From an uncultured Bacillota bacterium (GTDB lineage: Bacteria; Bacillota_I; Bacilli_A; RF39; UBA660): DNA of 64,000 nt. Location of the stretch: NCBI GenBank assembly GCA_958428295.1, contig CAUAFL010000003.1:1-64000 (forward strand), written 5' to 3'. The position numbers were made by a program, and so were the translations under genes. Below the pieces are notes generated by a model. It was not told the DNA's origin. It saw only the letters and a program-made list of their open reading frames with translations, and made no database searches. This document shows positions 8,245 to 16,285 of the stretch, piece after piece; positions within the stretch are counted from its first letter, which is position 1; each line of letters begins with the position of its first letter.

Positions 8245-8709
8245 GTGGATAAACTTGAAAAATTAACGCAGATGCTTGAAGTAGCCTTTAAAATAGATTT
8301 AGAAACTAGTGAGTTGGAACGGTTTCAACTAGTCCGTCAAATGTTAACTTTATCCATGGATTTAAATGATGCCCTAATTGATCCTTATATTGTGGAACGG
8401 ATTTGTTTTTTGATTGATCATCATAATGTGCTTTGTACTTCCTTAGAAAAATATCAACAATTAATACCAAGTGCCACAGATGTATCATTGATTGCACAAT
8501 TATATACAGATAATTTATTTCTTAGTAATTATATGATTAATTTATTAACGTATAGTCAGTATTTAGAGGAGTATATAATAGATAAAGGAACTTCTGTTTT
8601 TCTTTTCGAGCAAGTAGAAAAACTAGAAAGATCTGAACAAGAAATTATGAAGGATACACAAGTTTTAAAGAAACGGCTTTGTAGTTATTCTTGTCAAAAG
8701 AAGAAATAA
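8245..8709 (+). CDS. unknown alpha-helical protein between two ribonuclease genes
   Basis: 154 residues from GTG 8245, which has AGGTGG at an optimal six-base spacing; the ATG at 8239 directly abuts that site and is less likely. The protein is predicted mostly helical, acidic and soluble, with no recognised motif, and ends in a lysine-rich tail (SCQKKK). It starts ten bases after rnc and ends 55 bases before the RNase J gene, whose promoter begins inside its 3' end. A link to RNA decay is only a neighbourhood guess. Confidence 0.7.
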   Translation: MDKLEKLTQMLEVAFKIDLETSELERFQLVRQMLTLSMDLNDALIDPYIVERICFLIDHHNVLCTSLEKYQQLIPSATDVSLIAQLYTDNLFLSNYMINLLTYSQYLEEYIIDKGTSVFLFEQVEKLERSEQEIMKDTQVLKKRLCSYSCQKKK

Positions 8710-8719
8710 ATGATATAAT
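8691..8719 (+). promoter_or_regulatory. sigma-A type promoter for the RNase J gene
   Basis: TTGTCA (8691-8696), a 17-base spacer and a perfect TATAAT (8714-8719), 45 bases before the start codon. The -35 lies in the end of the preceding coding region. Confidence 0.8.
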
Positions 8720-8764
8720 GAACACGCTTGTTAGTACGTTACTATCAAAAAGAAAGGAGTTTTT

Positions 8765-10417
8765 ATGAGTAAGATAAAAATATTTAGTTTAGGAGGCTTG
8801 AATGAAAACGGCAAGAATATGTATGTTGTCGAAGTCGATAAAAATATCTATATATTTGATGCTGGTTTAAAGTATGATAATGAAAAAAAGTTAGGAATTG
8901 ACTATATTATTCCTAATTTTGATTATCTTATTAAAAATCAAAAACGAATTAAAGGAATTTTTTTAAGCCACGGTCATGAAGGAAATATGGGAGCGGTACC
9001 AGATATTTTGGCAAGTCTTAAAGATGTCGATGTCTATGGTGCTAAACTAACTTTAGAATTACTTCGTCAGGACTTAACGGAAGAACAAAAGAAAACGAGT
9101 CATTTACATGAGATTAAGGCACATTTTAAAATTGGGTTTGGGAGTGAAAGCATTTTTCCAATTGCGATGACGCATTCTATTCCCGATGCTTTATGTTATG
9201 TTTTATATACGAAGGATGGAGCGATTGTCTATACGGGCGATTTTACTTTTGATCATGCGATGATGGGAATTTATAAGACTGATATTGGAAAATTAGCCTA
9301 CGTTGGTAAACAGGGAGTGTTATGTCTATTAGCAGAATCGATGTATGCTGAGCGAGCAGGCTATACTAGTCCTAATCATCGGGTACAAGACTTTATTAGG
9401 AGTGTGTTAGCAAAGAATGAGAACCGGATTATTGCGACTATTTTTCCTGCGCATTTCTATCGTATTCAAGAATTGTTTGATGAAGTAAGTAAGACCCACC
9501 GTAAGATAGTAGTGATGAGTAAGAGTTTACAAAAGATGATTAATTATGCTATTTCTAATCATTATTTGACAATTGATCAACGTGTCATAGGGGATTTAAG
9601 TAATTTAGAAGATAAAGATGTTGTCATTTTAGTTTCTGATGAGAAGGAAAAGCCTTTTGCTAATTTAGAGCGAATTTTAAAGGGCTTCGATAAATATATT
9701 AAATTGAAAAAAACCGATACTATTTTTATTACGGAACCAGCCTATGAAGGCATCGAAAAACGGTTAGCAACGGTGATGGATGAAATTGCTATGCAAGGAG
9801 TAAATGCGATTAGTTTGTCTAGTAAAAAGCATTTATTGCACCATGCTTCTAAAGAAGATTTACGGTTATTGATTAATTTAATACAACCCAAATATTATTT
9901 CCCAGTAAAGGGAGAATATCGTCATCAATATGCCAATGCGGAAGTAGCGGAAAGTGTAGGTATTGCGAAAGATCATATTTTGTTAAAACAAAATGGTGAT
10001 GTAGTGGAATTTGTTAAAGGTGAATTAGTAAATACAATTCAACATATAGATACTGATGAAATTTTAATTGATGGGAAAGATCAAGGCGATATTGGTAACC
10101 TGGTTTTAAAAGATCGGGAGATGCTAGGAGAAAATGGGATTGTTATTATTAGTTGTACTTTGGATCGGGAAAGTAAGCAAATATTAGCTGGTCCAGAAGT
10201 ATTAACGCGCGGTTTTATTTATGTGAAAGATAATTTAGATGTTGTGGAAGAAACAAAACGTATCTCTAAAGAAGTGTTAGAAGAAAATATTGAACTTGGT
10301 AGTAAGCGAGTTGACTATGCTAAAATTAAGAATGAGGTTCGTAGTATTTTAGGAAAATACTTTTATAAATTATCAGAGTCGAAACCTATGATTATTACTG
10401 TCATTCAGGAGGTATAG
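8765..10417 (+). CDS. ribonuclease J family protein with degenerate metal-binding motifs
   Basis: 550 residues: beta-lactamase/beta-CASP fold with an N-terminal metallo-beta-lactamase domain, a beta-CASP insertion and a C-terminal domain, the normal RNase J length. The motif that is normally H-x-H-x-D-H reads HGHEGN at residues 69-74, so the Asp and third His are replaced by Gly and Asn. The loop normally PVHGEYR is PVKGEYR. AMTHSIPDA, TGDFTFD and HHASKEDL are kept. RNase J2 paralogues in Bacillota show similar loss and act as partners of an active J1, so this is likely a J2-type subunit with little or no nuclease activity of its own. Assignment to rnjB is inference; no second RNase J is present in the window. 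Confidence 0.85.
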   Translation: MSKIKIFSLGGLNENGKNMYVVEVDKNIYIFDAGLKYDNEKKLGIDYIIPNFDYLIKNQKRIKGIFLSHGHEGNMGAVPDILASLKDVDVYGAKLTLELLRQDLTEEQKKTSHLHEIKAHFKIGFGSESIFPIAMTHSIPDALCYVLYTKDGAIVYTGDFTFDHAMMGIYKTDIGKLAYVGKQGVLCLLAESMYAERAGYTSPNHRVQDFIRSVLAKNENRIIATIFPAHFYRIQELFDEVSKTHRKIVVMSKSLQKMINYAISNHYLTIDQRVIGDLSNLEDKDVVILVSDEKEKPFANLERILKGFDKYIKLKKTDTIFITEPAYEGIEKRLATVMDEIAMQGVNAISLSSKKHLLHHASKEDLRLLINLIQPKYYFPVKGEYRHQYANAEVAESVGIAKDHILLKQNGDVVEFVKGELVNTIQHIDTDEILIDGKDQGDIGNLVLKDREMLGENGIVIISCTLDRESKQILAGPEVLTRGFIYVKDNLDVVEETKRISKEVLEENIELGSKRVDYAKIKNEVRSILGKYFYKLSESKPMIITVIQEV

Positions 10418-10418
10418 T

Positions 10419-10865
10419 GTGAAGAAGAACGAAGCCCTTCTTTTGGCACAACAATCGTCCACTTTCATTTTAGATTATCTTGTTCAAATGTTAAATAGTC
10501 AAGAGGGTATTTACGGCAGTATGAAGCTAGGAATTAAAAAGATAGATCGGCAACAGCTTTGTACTTTGACGGTTTCTATTCCAGAAAAGGAGTTTGAAAG
10601 GAATTTTTGCTTAGGGATTCCTCTTGATCATAGTATTCTTTTGTATCAACAAGTGATGAGTGACTTATGGGATCGTTATCATACTTTAGAAGAACCGAAT
10701 AGCCTTAGTGAGTTTTATACTATACAAAATTTTTCAGAGAATTTTAAGGGGGTTACGATTGTTAAGCAAAAAAATGTTGTTAACTTTAATTTTGGATGTA
10801 GTTACTGGTATCCTTTGTGGCAAGAAAATAATCAGTCCTCTAAAACGTTATCAAAGCGCCGGTAG
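10419..10865 (+). CDS. unknown small soluble protein downstream of RNase J
   Basis: 148 residues from GTG 10419, one base after the RNase J stop codon and with AGGAGG spanning the end of that gene, so it is almost certainly cotranscribed and coupled. No family recognised. The sequence is predicted mixed alpha/beta, with no membrane segment and a basic C-terminus. The tight coupling suggests a function connected to RNA metabolism, but nothing in the protein itself shows this. Confidence 0.7.
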   Translation: MKKNEALLLAQQSSTFILDYLVQMLNSQEGIYGSMKLGIKKIDRQQLCTLTVSIPEKEFERNFCLGIPLDHSILLYQQVMSDLWDRYHTLEEPNSLSEFYTIQNFSENFKGVTIVKQKNVVNFNFGCSYWYPLWQENNQSSKTLSKRR

Positions 10866-10924
10866 AAGATAATTATTGGTATGGAATACAGTATTATTTC
10901 ATAAACTTTGGTAGAGGTGGGATA

Positions 10925-11791
10925 ATGACAAAAAAGGTCATCGAGGTGTCTTTTGTCGTGTTACTTGTTCTGTTTAGTTTTTACTATACTGATAAAGCAA
11001 TTAACGTGGTAGAACAAAATGATCCAATTATGCAGCAAATAGATAAGGTAAAAGAAACTTTTGCTGAGGAAGCAGTCAATGCCTCCGTAGAGGGCACTTA
11101 TGTCAAACCAGGGTATAATGGGCTAGAAATTGATACAAAAAAAAGTTTTGAGAAAATGAAAAAATATGGTAGTTATAGTGATAACTTGCTAGTTTTTAAA
11201 GAGGTTATACCAACAATTTCTGTTAATGAATACTATGATAAGTATATTTCTTCCGGCAATGGATTTACGAATTTAGTTGCTTTCGTTTTTAAAGTTGAAG
11301 AGGGTACAGATATAAAAGAGGTAAAAACTATTTTAGATCAAAATAATGTTCGTGGCACCTTTTTCGTTGATGGTAAATGGGTTGATCGGCAGCAGGAACA
11401 AATTTATGAGTTAGCCAAAGATTTTCATGAAGTAGAAGTTTTGAGTTATGATAAGCAATACGATCCTTTATTATTTCAAGGCACCTTAGATAAAGTACAG
11501 TTGATTACCAATGTTAAAGGACAGTATTGTTATGCTGAATATGATCAACTGGAAGTATTAAAACTGTGTAGTAAAGAACAAATGCATACCATTATTCCAA
11601 CAATGAAAATAAACAGTAATTTATATAGTAGTTTAAAAGGTGCTGTTCGTGGTGGTGATATTGTCAGTATTGCCATTAATCGAGACAATGTGAAAGAATT
11701 GCCCGTCGCTATCAATTATCTAAAGCAGCGCGGATATACGATGGATACCTTAGACAATTTATTGAATGAGGGACGGAATTTAGAAAAATAA
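10925..11791 (+). CDS. membrane-anchored, catalytically degenerate polysaccharide deacetylase-like protein
   Basis: 288 residues with an N-terminal signal anchor (about residues 5-22) and an extracytoplasmic domain. VRGTFFVDGKWV and the C-terminal LKQRGYTMDTLDNLLNE are typical of the NodB/polysaccharide deacetylase fold. The first catalytic motif, normally T-F-D-D-G, falls at VAFVFKVEEG and has no Asp pair, and the H-x-x-x-H zinc motif is not evident, so enzymatic deacetylation is unlikely. It may be a binding or structural protein at the cell or spore surface; that is inference. AGAGGTGGGATA precedes ATG 10925. The next gene downstream is thrS with its own promoter and T-box. Confidence 0.65.
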   Translation: MTKKVIEVSFVVLLVLFSFYYTDKAINVVEQNDPIMQQIDKVKETFAEEAVNASVEGTYVKPGYNGLEIDTKKSFEKMKKYGSYSDNLLVFKEVIPTISVNEYYDKYISSGNGFTNLVAFVFKVEEGTDIKEVKTILDQNNVRGTFFVDGKWVDRQQEQIYELAKDFHEVEVLSYDKQYDPLLFQGTLDKVQLITNVKGQYCYAEYDQLEVLKLCSKEQMHTIIPTMKINSNLYSSLKGAVRGGDIVSIAINRDNVKELPVAINYLKQRGYTMDTLDNLLNEGRNLEK

Positions 11792-11792
11792 T

Positions 11793-11820
11793 TTGACAAA
11801 TTGTATTTTTGTAGTAAAAT
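11793..11820 (+). promoter_or_regulatory. sigma-A promoter of the thrS T-box leader
   Basis: Perfect TTGACA (11793-11798), a 16-base spacer and TAAAAT (11815-11820), just upstream of the T-box leader. Confidence 0.8.
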
Positions 11821-11826
11821 TTATAG

Positions 11827-12046
11827 AGAAGAGAGAAATATGTTAGAGCAAGGACATGATAAAAGTGTTGATTTAAGTAAGAGACTTCATGGGTGGTGGA
11901 AATGAAGAGATGGCACTTTTGTTACTCCCTTAGTGAGTAGAGCTAGAAAAAGTAGCTCCGGTGACAAACCGTTATCAGCAAGTAAGTAAAATAAAGGATG
12001 GTACCGTGTTCTTGCACTCCTATTAGTGAATACTAATAGGTTTTTT
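11827..12046 (+). promoter_or_regulatory. T-box riboswitch, threonine specific, controlling thrS
   Basis: The leader contains the T-box core AAGGATGGTACCGTG (11994-12008) and a terminator at 12019-12046. In Stem I, AAAAGTG and CACTTTT pair above an internal loop closed below by AAGG/CCTT; the 3' side of that loop reads GTTACTC, which places the codon ACU (11924-11926, Thr) as the specifier. Uncharged tRNA-Thr should pair with ACU and with the UGGU bulge to stabilise the antiterminator and allow thrS transcription. Confidence 0.92.
12019..12046 (+). terminator. T-box regulated intrinsic terminator
   Basis: CCTATTAG, six-base loop, CTAATAGG, then six T. The left arm overlaps the 3' side of the antiterminator, giving the usual mutually exclusive structures. 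Confidence 0.9.
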
Positions 12047-12069
12047 ATTTCTTGAAAAGGAGGAAGAAA

Positions 12070-13812
12070 ATGATCAATATTAAAGAAGATCCTATTTTAA
12101 TGCCCTTAAATCATAGTTGTGCACATTTATTAGCGCAGGCTGTAAAACATTTATATCCCCAAGCAAAGTTTTGGGTAGGACCCGTGATTGACAATGGCTT
12201 TTACTATGATATTGATTTAGGGGAGGCGGTCATTACGGAAGAGGCCTTGCCTCAGATAGAAAAAGAGATGAAAAAAATAGCGAAGGATGGCAAGCGTATT
12301 ATTCGTAAAGAATTAAGTCGACAAGAAGCTAATACGCTATTTAAAGACGATCCTTATAAGCTTGATTTAATTGCCCATATGGAAGAAAATGCGCAAATTA
12401 CTTGTTATAGTCAAGGGGATTTTACTGATTTATGTCGGGGACCACATGTTGAGACGGTGAAAGAGCTTAAATATTTTAAGCTATTAAAAGTTAGTGGTGC
12501 TTATTTTAAAGGTGATTCTAAGAATAAAATGTTACAACGTATTTATGGGGTTTGCTTTGCTAACGAAGAGGATCTTGCGGCATATTTGGAGTGGTTAGAG
12601 GAAGCCAAGAAGCGCGATCATAAAAAGTTAGGAAAGGAACTAGGCTTATTTATGATGAGTGAGTTTGGACCGGGATTTCCTTTCTTTTTACCAAATGGTA
12701 TGATTTTAAGAAAACAATTAGAAGATTTTTGGTATGAAGAGCATACAAAAGAAGGATATGAGTTTATTAAAACCCCCATTATGTTAAGTAAAGATTTATG
12801 GGAATTATCAGGTCACTGGAAGAATTACCAAGAAAATATGTATACTTCTCAAATTGATGATCGGGAGTACGCCATTAAACCTATGAACTGTCCAGGTGGT
12901 ATTTTAGTTTATAAAAATACCCTTCATTCTTATAAAGAATTGCCTATTCGTTGTGGTGAATTAGGTCTTGTTCATCGTCATGAGGCCAGTGGGGCTTTAA
13001 ATGGTTTATTTAGAGTTCGTAATTTTACTCAAGATGATGCTCATATTTTTATGCGTGAAGATCAGATGGAAACCGAAATTATTCGTTTAATTGCTTTTAT
13101 TGATCGTATTTATAGTGTTTTTGCTTTACCGTATGAGATTGAGTTGTCAACTCGCCCAGAAGAGAAGTATATTGGTTCTATTGCTACTTGGGATAAGGCC
13201 GAGGCTATTTTACAGCAAGCTTGTCAAAAGGCGGGGAAAACTTGTAAAATCAATCCGGGAGATGGGGCTTTCTATGGTCCTAAATTAGATTTTCATGTTA
13301 CTGATTCCTTGGGTCGAGAGTGGCAATGTGGGACTATTCAATTAGATATGAATTTACCAGAACGTTTTGATTTAACTTATATTGAAAAAGATGGCAGCAA
13401 GAAGCGACCCATTATGTTACACCGTGTCATTTTTGGCTCTGTGGAACGGTTCATTGGTATTTTAATTGAACATTATGCAGGAGCCTTTCCTACTTGGTTA
13501 GCGCCTGTTCAAGTTGTTGTTATTCCTGTCAATTCCGAATATCAAACGGCCTATGCTAAAGAAATTTATGAGGCTTTGTTAGCCGAAGGTATTAGAGCTA
13601 AGTTGGATGATCGGAATGAAAAGTTAGGGTACCGTTTACGGGAAGCGCAAACGAATAAAATTCCGTTTACTGTTATTTTAGGAGAGCAAGAACAGCAACA
13701 GCAGCAGATTAGCTATCGCCGTCATGGAAAAAAGGAAACGTTAACACTTTCTAAGAGAGATTTTTGTGAACTCATGCAACAAGAAATTCGGGAAAAGACT
13801 TATGTGAAGTAA
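12070..13812 (+). CDS. thrS: threonyl-tRNA synthetase lacking the TGS domain
   Basis: 580 residues from ATG 12070, which has AAAGGAGG upstream; the in-frame TTG at 12052 lies before this site. The protein starts directly with the editing domain (LNHSCAHLLAQA, later CRGPHV), followed by the class II core: motif 2 FRVRNFTQDDAHIF, motif 3 RVIFGSVERFIGILIEH, and the zinc cysteine in KPMNCPGG. The anticodon-binding domain is at the C-terminus. Most bacterial ThrRS are about 640 residues and begin with a TGS domain of about 60 residues, absent here. The enzyme charges tRNA-Thr and clears misacylated serine. Expression is controlled by the threonine T-box just upstream. Confidence 0.97.
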   Translation: MINIKEDPILMPLNHSCAHLLAQAVKHLYPQAKFWVGPVIDNGFYYDIDLGEAVITEEALPQIEKEMKKIAKDGKRIIRKELSRQEANTLFKDDPYKLDLIAHMEENAQITCYSQGDFTDLCRGPHVETVKELKYFKLLKVSGAYFKGDSKNKMLQRIYGVCFANEEDLAAYLEWLEEAKKRDHKKLGKELGLFMMSEFGPGFPFFLPNGMILRKQLEDFWYEEHTKEGYEFIKTPIMLSKDLWELSGHWKNYQENMYTSQIDDREYAIKPMNCPGGILVYKNTLHSYKELPIRCGELGLVHRHEASGALNGLFRVRNFTQDDAHIFMREDQMETEIIRLIAFIDRIYSVFALPYEIELSTRPEEKYIGSIATWDKAEAILQQACQKAGKTCKINPGDGAFYGPKLDFHVTDSLGREWQCGTIQLDMNLPERFDLTYIEKDGSKKRPIMLHRVIFGSVERFIGILIEHYAGAFPTWLAPVQVVVIPVNSEYQTAYAKEIYEALLAEGIRAKLDDRNEKLGYRLREAQTNKIPFTVILGEQEQQQQQISYRRHGKKETLTLSKRDFCELMQQEIREKTYVK

Positions 13813-13833
13813 GCTCTTTTCTTTTTTTCAATC

Positions 13834-13862
13834 TTTACAGAGGGTATCTTTTATGTTATTCT
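13834..13862 (+). promoter_or_regulatory. probable promoter for the exported TasA-like gene
   Basis: TTTACA (13834-13839), 17-base spacer, TATTCT (13857-13862), with AGGTGATAACA and the start codon shortly downstream. Confidence 0.5.
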
Positions 13863-13888
13863 AAATAGAGAGATGATAGGTGATAACA

Positions 13889-14461
13889 ATGGTGGAGAAA
13901 CAAAAAATTGAGAAACATAAAAGTAGCTGGTTACTTTTAGTCCTTTGTATTTTGGTTGTCATTGTTATGGGGTTTGCTTATGCTTGGTTAACAAAAACAC
14001 TTCCTGGTACAAAAAAGTATGAGTTACAAGCAGGTAATTTATCTTTGCTGTTAAATGAAGCTAGCAGTGCATCAATTAATATTAGTGAGGCTTCTCCCAT
14101 GGCTGATGTTGATGGTTTAGCGCAGACAACAAAGTTTACTTTTACGTTAAAAAATCAGGGAAATATTACCTCTCATTATGAAATTTATTTAGATGATGAT
14201 ACCATTGATTCAGGTGATACGAGATTAGCTGCTAGTAATGTAAAGTTCAGTTTAGATAAAAATACCACCGTAGGTACAGCAAAAAGATTATCAGATTTAG
14301 GAAATAATTTAAGTCGTATTCTCGATCAGGGAGAGATTGCTGCGGGTGCGACTAATACGTATGCCTTACGGCTATGGTTAGCAAGTGATGCTAGTTTAAA
14401 TATTGAGAACCAGGTTTTTAGTGGTAAATTACGAATAGAAGCTAGACAAACTACGTCATAG
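13889..14461 (+). CDS. exported or membrane-anchored TasA/camelysin-like protein
   Basis: 190 residues from ATG 13889 (AGGTGAT upstream; the GTG at 13880 is part of that site). One hydrophobic segment (about residues 14-31) ends in AYAWLT, followed by a beta-rich extracellular domain containing TTKFTFTLKNQGNITSHYEI, an Ig-like pattern seen in TasA/CalY-type matrix proteins processed by SipW-like peptidases. The mature part is polar and lacks cysteine. No dedicated signal peptidase is visible nearby. It could be a surface or matrix subunit; family assignment is tentative because only the domain style is recognisable. Confidence 0.5.
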   Translation: MVEKQKIEKHKSSWLLLVLCILVVIVMGFAYAWLTKTLPGTKKYELQAGNLSLLLNEASSASINISEASPMADVDGLAQTTKFTFTLKNQGNITSHYEIYLDDDTIDSGDTRLAASNVKFSLDKNTTVGTAKRLSDLGNNLSRILDQGEIAAGATNTYALRLWLASDASLNIENQVFSGKLRIEARQTTS

Positions 14462-14494
14462 CTTTTTATTTTCTTAAAGCAGAAAGGTTTGGAT

Positions 14495-15082
14495 ATGGAT
14501 TTTGAACATTAAGACAAACTATTCAACAATGTCGTTTTTGCCAAAAAGAATTTGGTTTTGAACCTCGTCCCATTGTGTTTGGCAATTTGCATGCTAAAAT
14601 CGTTCAAGTTAGTCAGGCCCTTTCCAAAAGAGTTTATGAAACGGGTCTTCCGTTTAATGATTTAAGTGGAAAAAGGTTAAAGGAACAGTAGTATCAAATA
14701 AAGGAAGAAACGTTTTACAATCCGGCTGATTTTTATTTTGTGTCCTTGGCCCATTGTTATCCTGGAAAGGATAAACGAGGTCATGACAAAAATCCTCCTC
14801 CAATGTGTTATTAAAAATGGATGGCACAGGAACTTTTGATGCTCGATAACCAAATTTATATCATTATCGGAGCGCAAGCAGCAAAAGTGTTTTTCCTAGG
14901 AATCCTTTGAGAAGTTAGTTTTTCATGACTATTATTATCATGGAAAGTTAGCTTTTGTATTACCTCATCCTTCGCCCTTAAATATAAAATGGTTGCAAGA
15001 TCATCCCTTATTCTTAAAAGAAAGATTGCCAGCGATTCATAATCATTTGCATAAATTTTTTTTGATTTATAAAATAGCATAA
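14495..15082 (+). pseudogene. dead uracil-DNA glycosylase-like gene
   Basis: Pieced together across lesions, the sequence gives MDFEHLRQTIQQCRFCQKEF, RPIVFGNLHAKIVQVSQ, LPFNDLSGKRL, FYFVSLAHCYPGKDKRGHDK, NQIYIIIGAQAAKVFF and LAFVLPHPSPLNIKWLQDHP, which is a UDG-superfamily glycosylase with C-x-x-C. Lesions: loss of one base near 14510 (TAA appears right after the start in the ATG frame), TAG near 14690 (probably from a Trp codon), TAA near 14812, and a frameshift near 14910. At least four independent defects make function very unlikely. A normal ribosome binding site and a terminator remain, so decay is recent enough to be readable. Confidence 0.88.
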
Positions 15083-15083
15083 A

Positions 15084-15106
15084 AAAAGCCTTATAAAAGG
15101 CTTTTT
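15084..15106. terminator. bidirectional intrinsic terminator
   Basis: AAAAGCCTT, loop ATAA, AAGGCTTTT with T/A runs on both sides. It serves the UDG pseudogene on plus and the convergent ZnuA-like gene on minus, whose stop codon lies within it. Confidence 0.85.
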
Positions 15107-16001
15107 AGGTAGTTGTTTCTGTTCCGTGGTATAGCTCTTCTTTTAAGGTATCAAGATTTTGATTCATTAAAGTTACATAGTCGCTTTTTGTTTTACGTTG
15201 TTCATCGGTGATGATATTTAGTTTATGAAAATAGGAATAACTAATCTTATTAGGATATTGATTAATTAAATTTTGGACATTTTTAGTGACTTTATTTGCT
15301 TGATAAGAGAAAATTTTAGTGATTTTATTTTCTTCAATTAATTCTTCCACTTCGTGTAACTCTTTAGCGCTCGTATCATCATTTATCAAGTATACTTTAA
15401 CACCATACTTTTCTAGGAAACAGTAAGCTGGATCAGTAGTAACAATAATTTTGTAAGGCGCACTTTCAACTGCTAGTCGAATATTAGCATCTAGTTCTGA
15501 TACTTTTACTTTAAGTTCCTCATAATTTTGATCAATTTCCTTTTTTAAATAAGTATTTTCTACATATTCTTTTAACCCAATACGGACATTTTGACTCATC
15601 ATTAACATAAAGGAAGGATCCGCCCACAATTCATCGGTTTGATAATTATTCTCTAATACATAGGAACTGTCAATGATTTTTAAGTTATCATTGTAATCTA
15701 ATAATGTTACCGCTAGGGTACGTTCTTTTTCAATAAGACCCGTATAGATAAATAAATCATTTTTCGCAAAGTCCTTTTTTTGTTTGGTAGTAAATTTATA
15801 TTTATCAGTATCCACTCCATCTGGATAAATTGCTTTGATAGTAGCATGATCCTGATATAGTTGATTGATAATATATTCATTTGGATAGTTCGTGGTCATG
15901 ATCGAAATATCTTCCATGGTATCTCTTTTACAGCCACAATTGATAGCAACCAGTAAGCCTAGTAGACTTACTTTGGCTAGGGTTATTAATTTTTGTCTCA
16001 T
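15105..16001 (-). CDS. ZnuA-like metal ABC substrate-binding lipoprotein without the usual histidine ligands
   Basis: 298 residues with a signal segment ending in cysteines (LLVAINCGC), then ISIMTTNYPNEYIINQLYQD, DLFIYTGLIEKE and ELWADPSFMLMMSQNVRIGL, which align with the cluster A-I (ZnuA/PsaA) fold. The positions that normally hold the metal-binding histidines read GVDTDKY (usually P-H-x-Y/F), ELWADP (usually H-x-W-x-D-P) and TDPAYCF (usually H-D-A-F), so none of the three His is present. Substrate is therefore unclear, and zinc binding by the classical site is unlikely. No ABC ATPase or permease is adjacent. It ends in a bidirectional terminator and lies 5 bases from yidD. Confidence 0.75.
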   Translation of the reverse strand: MRQKLITLAKVSLLGLLVAINCGCKRDTMEDISIMTTNYPNEYIINQLYQDHATIKAIYPDGVDTDKYKFTTKQKKDFAKNDLFIYTGLIEKERTLAVTLLDYNDNLKIIDSSYVLENNYQTDELWADPSFMLMMSQNVRIGLKEYVENTYLKKEIDQNYEELKVKVSELDANIRLAVESAPYKIIVTTDPAYCFLEKYGVKVYLINDDTSAKELHEVEELIEENKITKIFSYQANKVTKNVQNLINQYPNKISYSYFHKLNIITDEQRKTKSDYVTLMNQNLDTLKEELYHGTETTT

Positions 16002-16006
16002 TCTTT

Positions 16007-16225
16007 TTATCCTCTTTTCTTCCTCACGGGGTCATAACCAAAAGTAGCACCCGGGTGGCATCTTAAAATGCGTTTCATAGCTAGATAACTTCCCTTGATA
16101 GTGCCATATTCTTCTATTGCTTCAATTGCATAATTTGAACAAGTCGGATAAAAGTGACAACTAGCATGAAAAGTACCTGGTGTTTTTTGATAAAGGTGTA
16201 GGAAGGCTATGATTATTTTTTTCAT
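16007..16225 (-). CDS. yidD: membrane protein insertion efficiency factor YidD
   Basis: 72 residues with the family core CHFYPTCSNYAIEAIEEYG, then RILRCHPGATFGYDPV. YidD is a small amphipathic, membrane-associated protein that assists YidC-dependent insertion of inner membrane proteins. It often sits with rnpA and yidC but is free-standing in many Bacillota, as here. Length matches the family. The start has AAGGTGATTTA upstream. It is followed after 5 bases by the ZnuA-like gene, so they probably share a transcript. Confidence 0.95.
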   Translation of the reverse strand: MKKIIIAFLHLYQKTPGTFHASCHFYPTCSNYAIEAIEEYGTIKGSYLAMKRILRCHPGATFGYDPVRKKRG

Positions 16226-16285
16226 TAAATCACCTTCATCTTATTTTACTATAAATAGAGGATAATAGCAACTAGGAGGATTAGC

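Noticed and set aside
5820..15082. Stop-codon reassignment to explain in-frame TAA and TAG in three genes
   Set aside because: All intact genes use TAA, TAG and TGA as normal stops, and the affected genes also carry frameshifts, so ordinary decay explains them.
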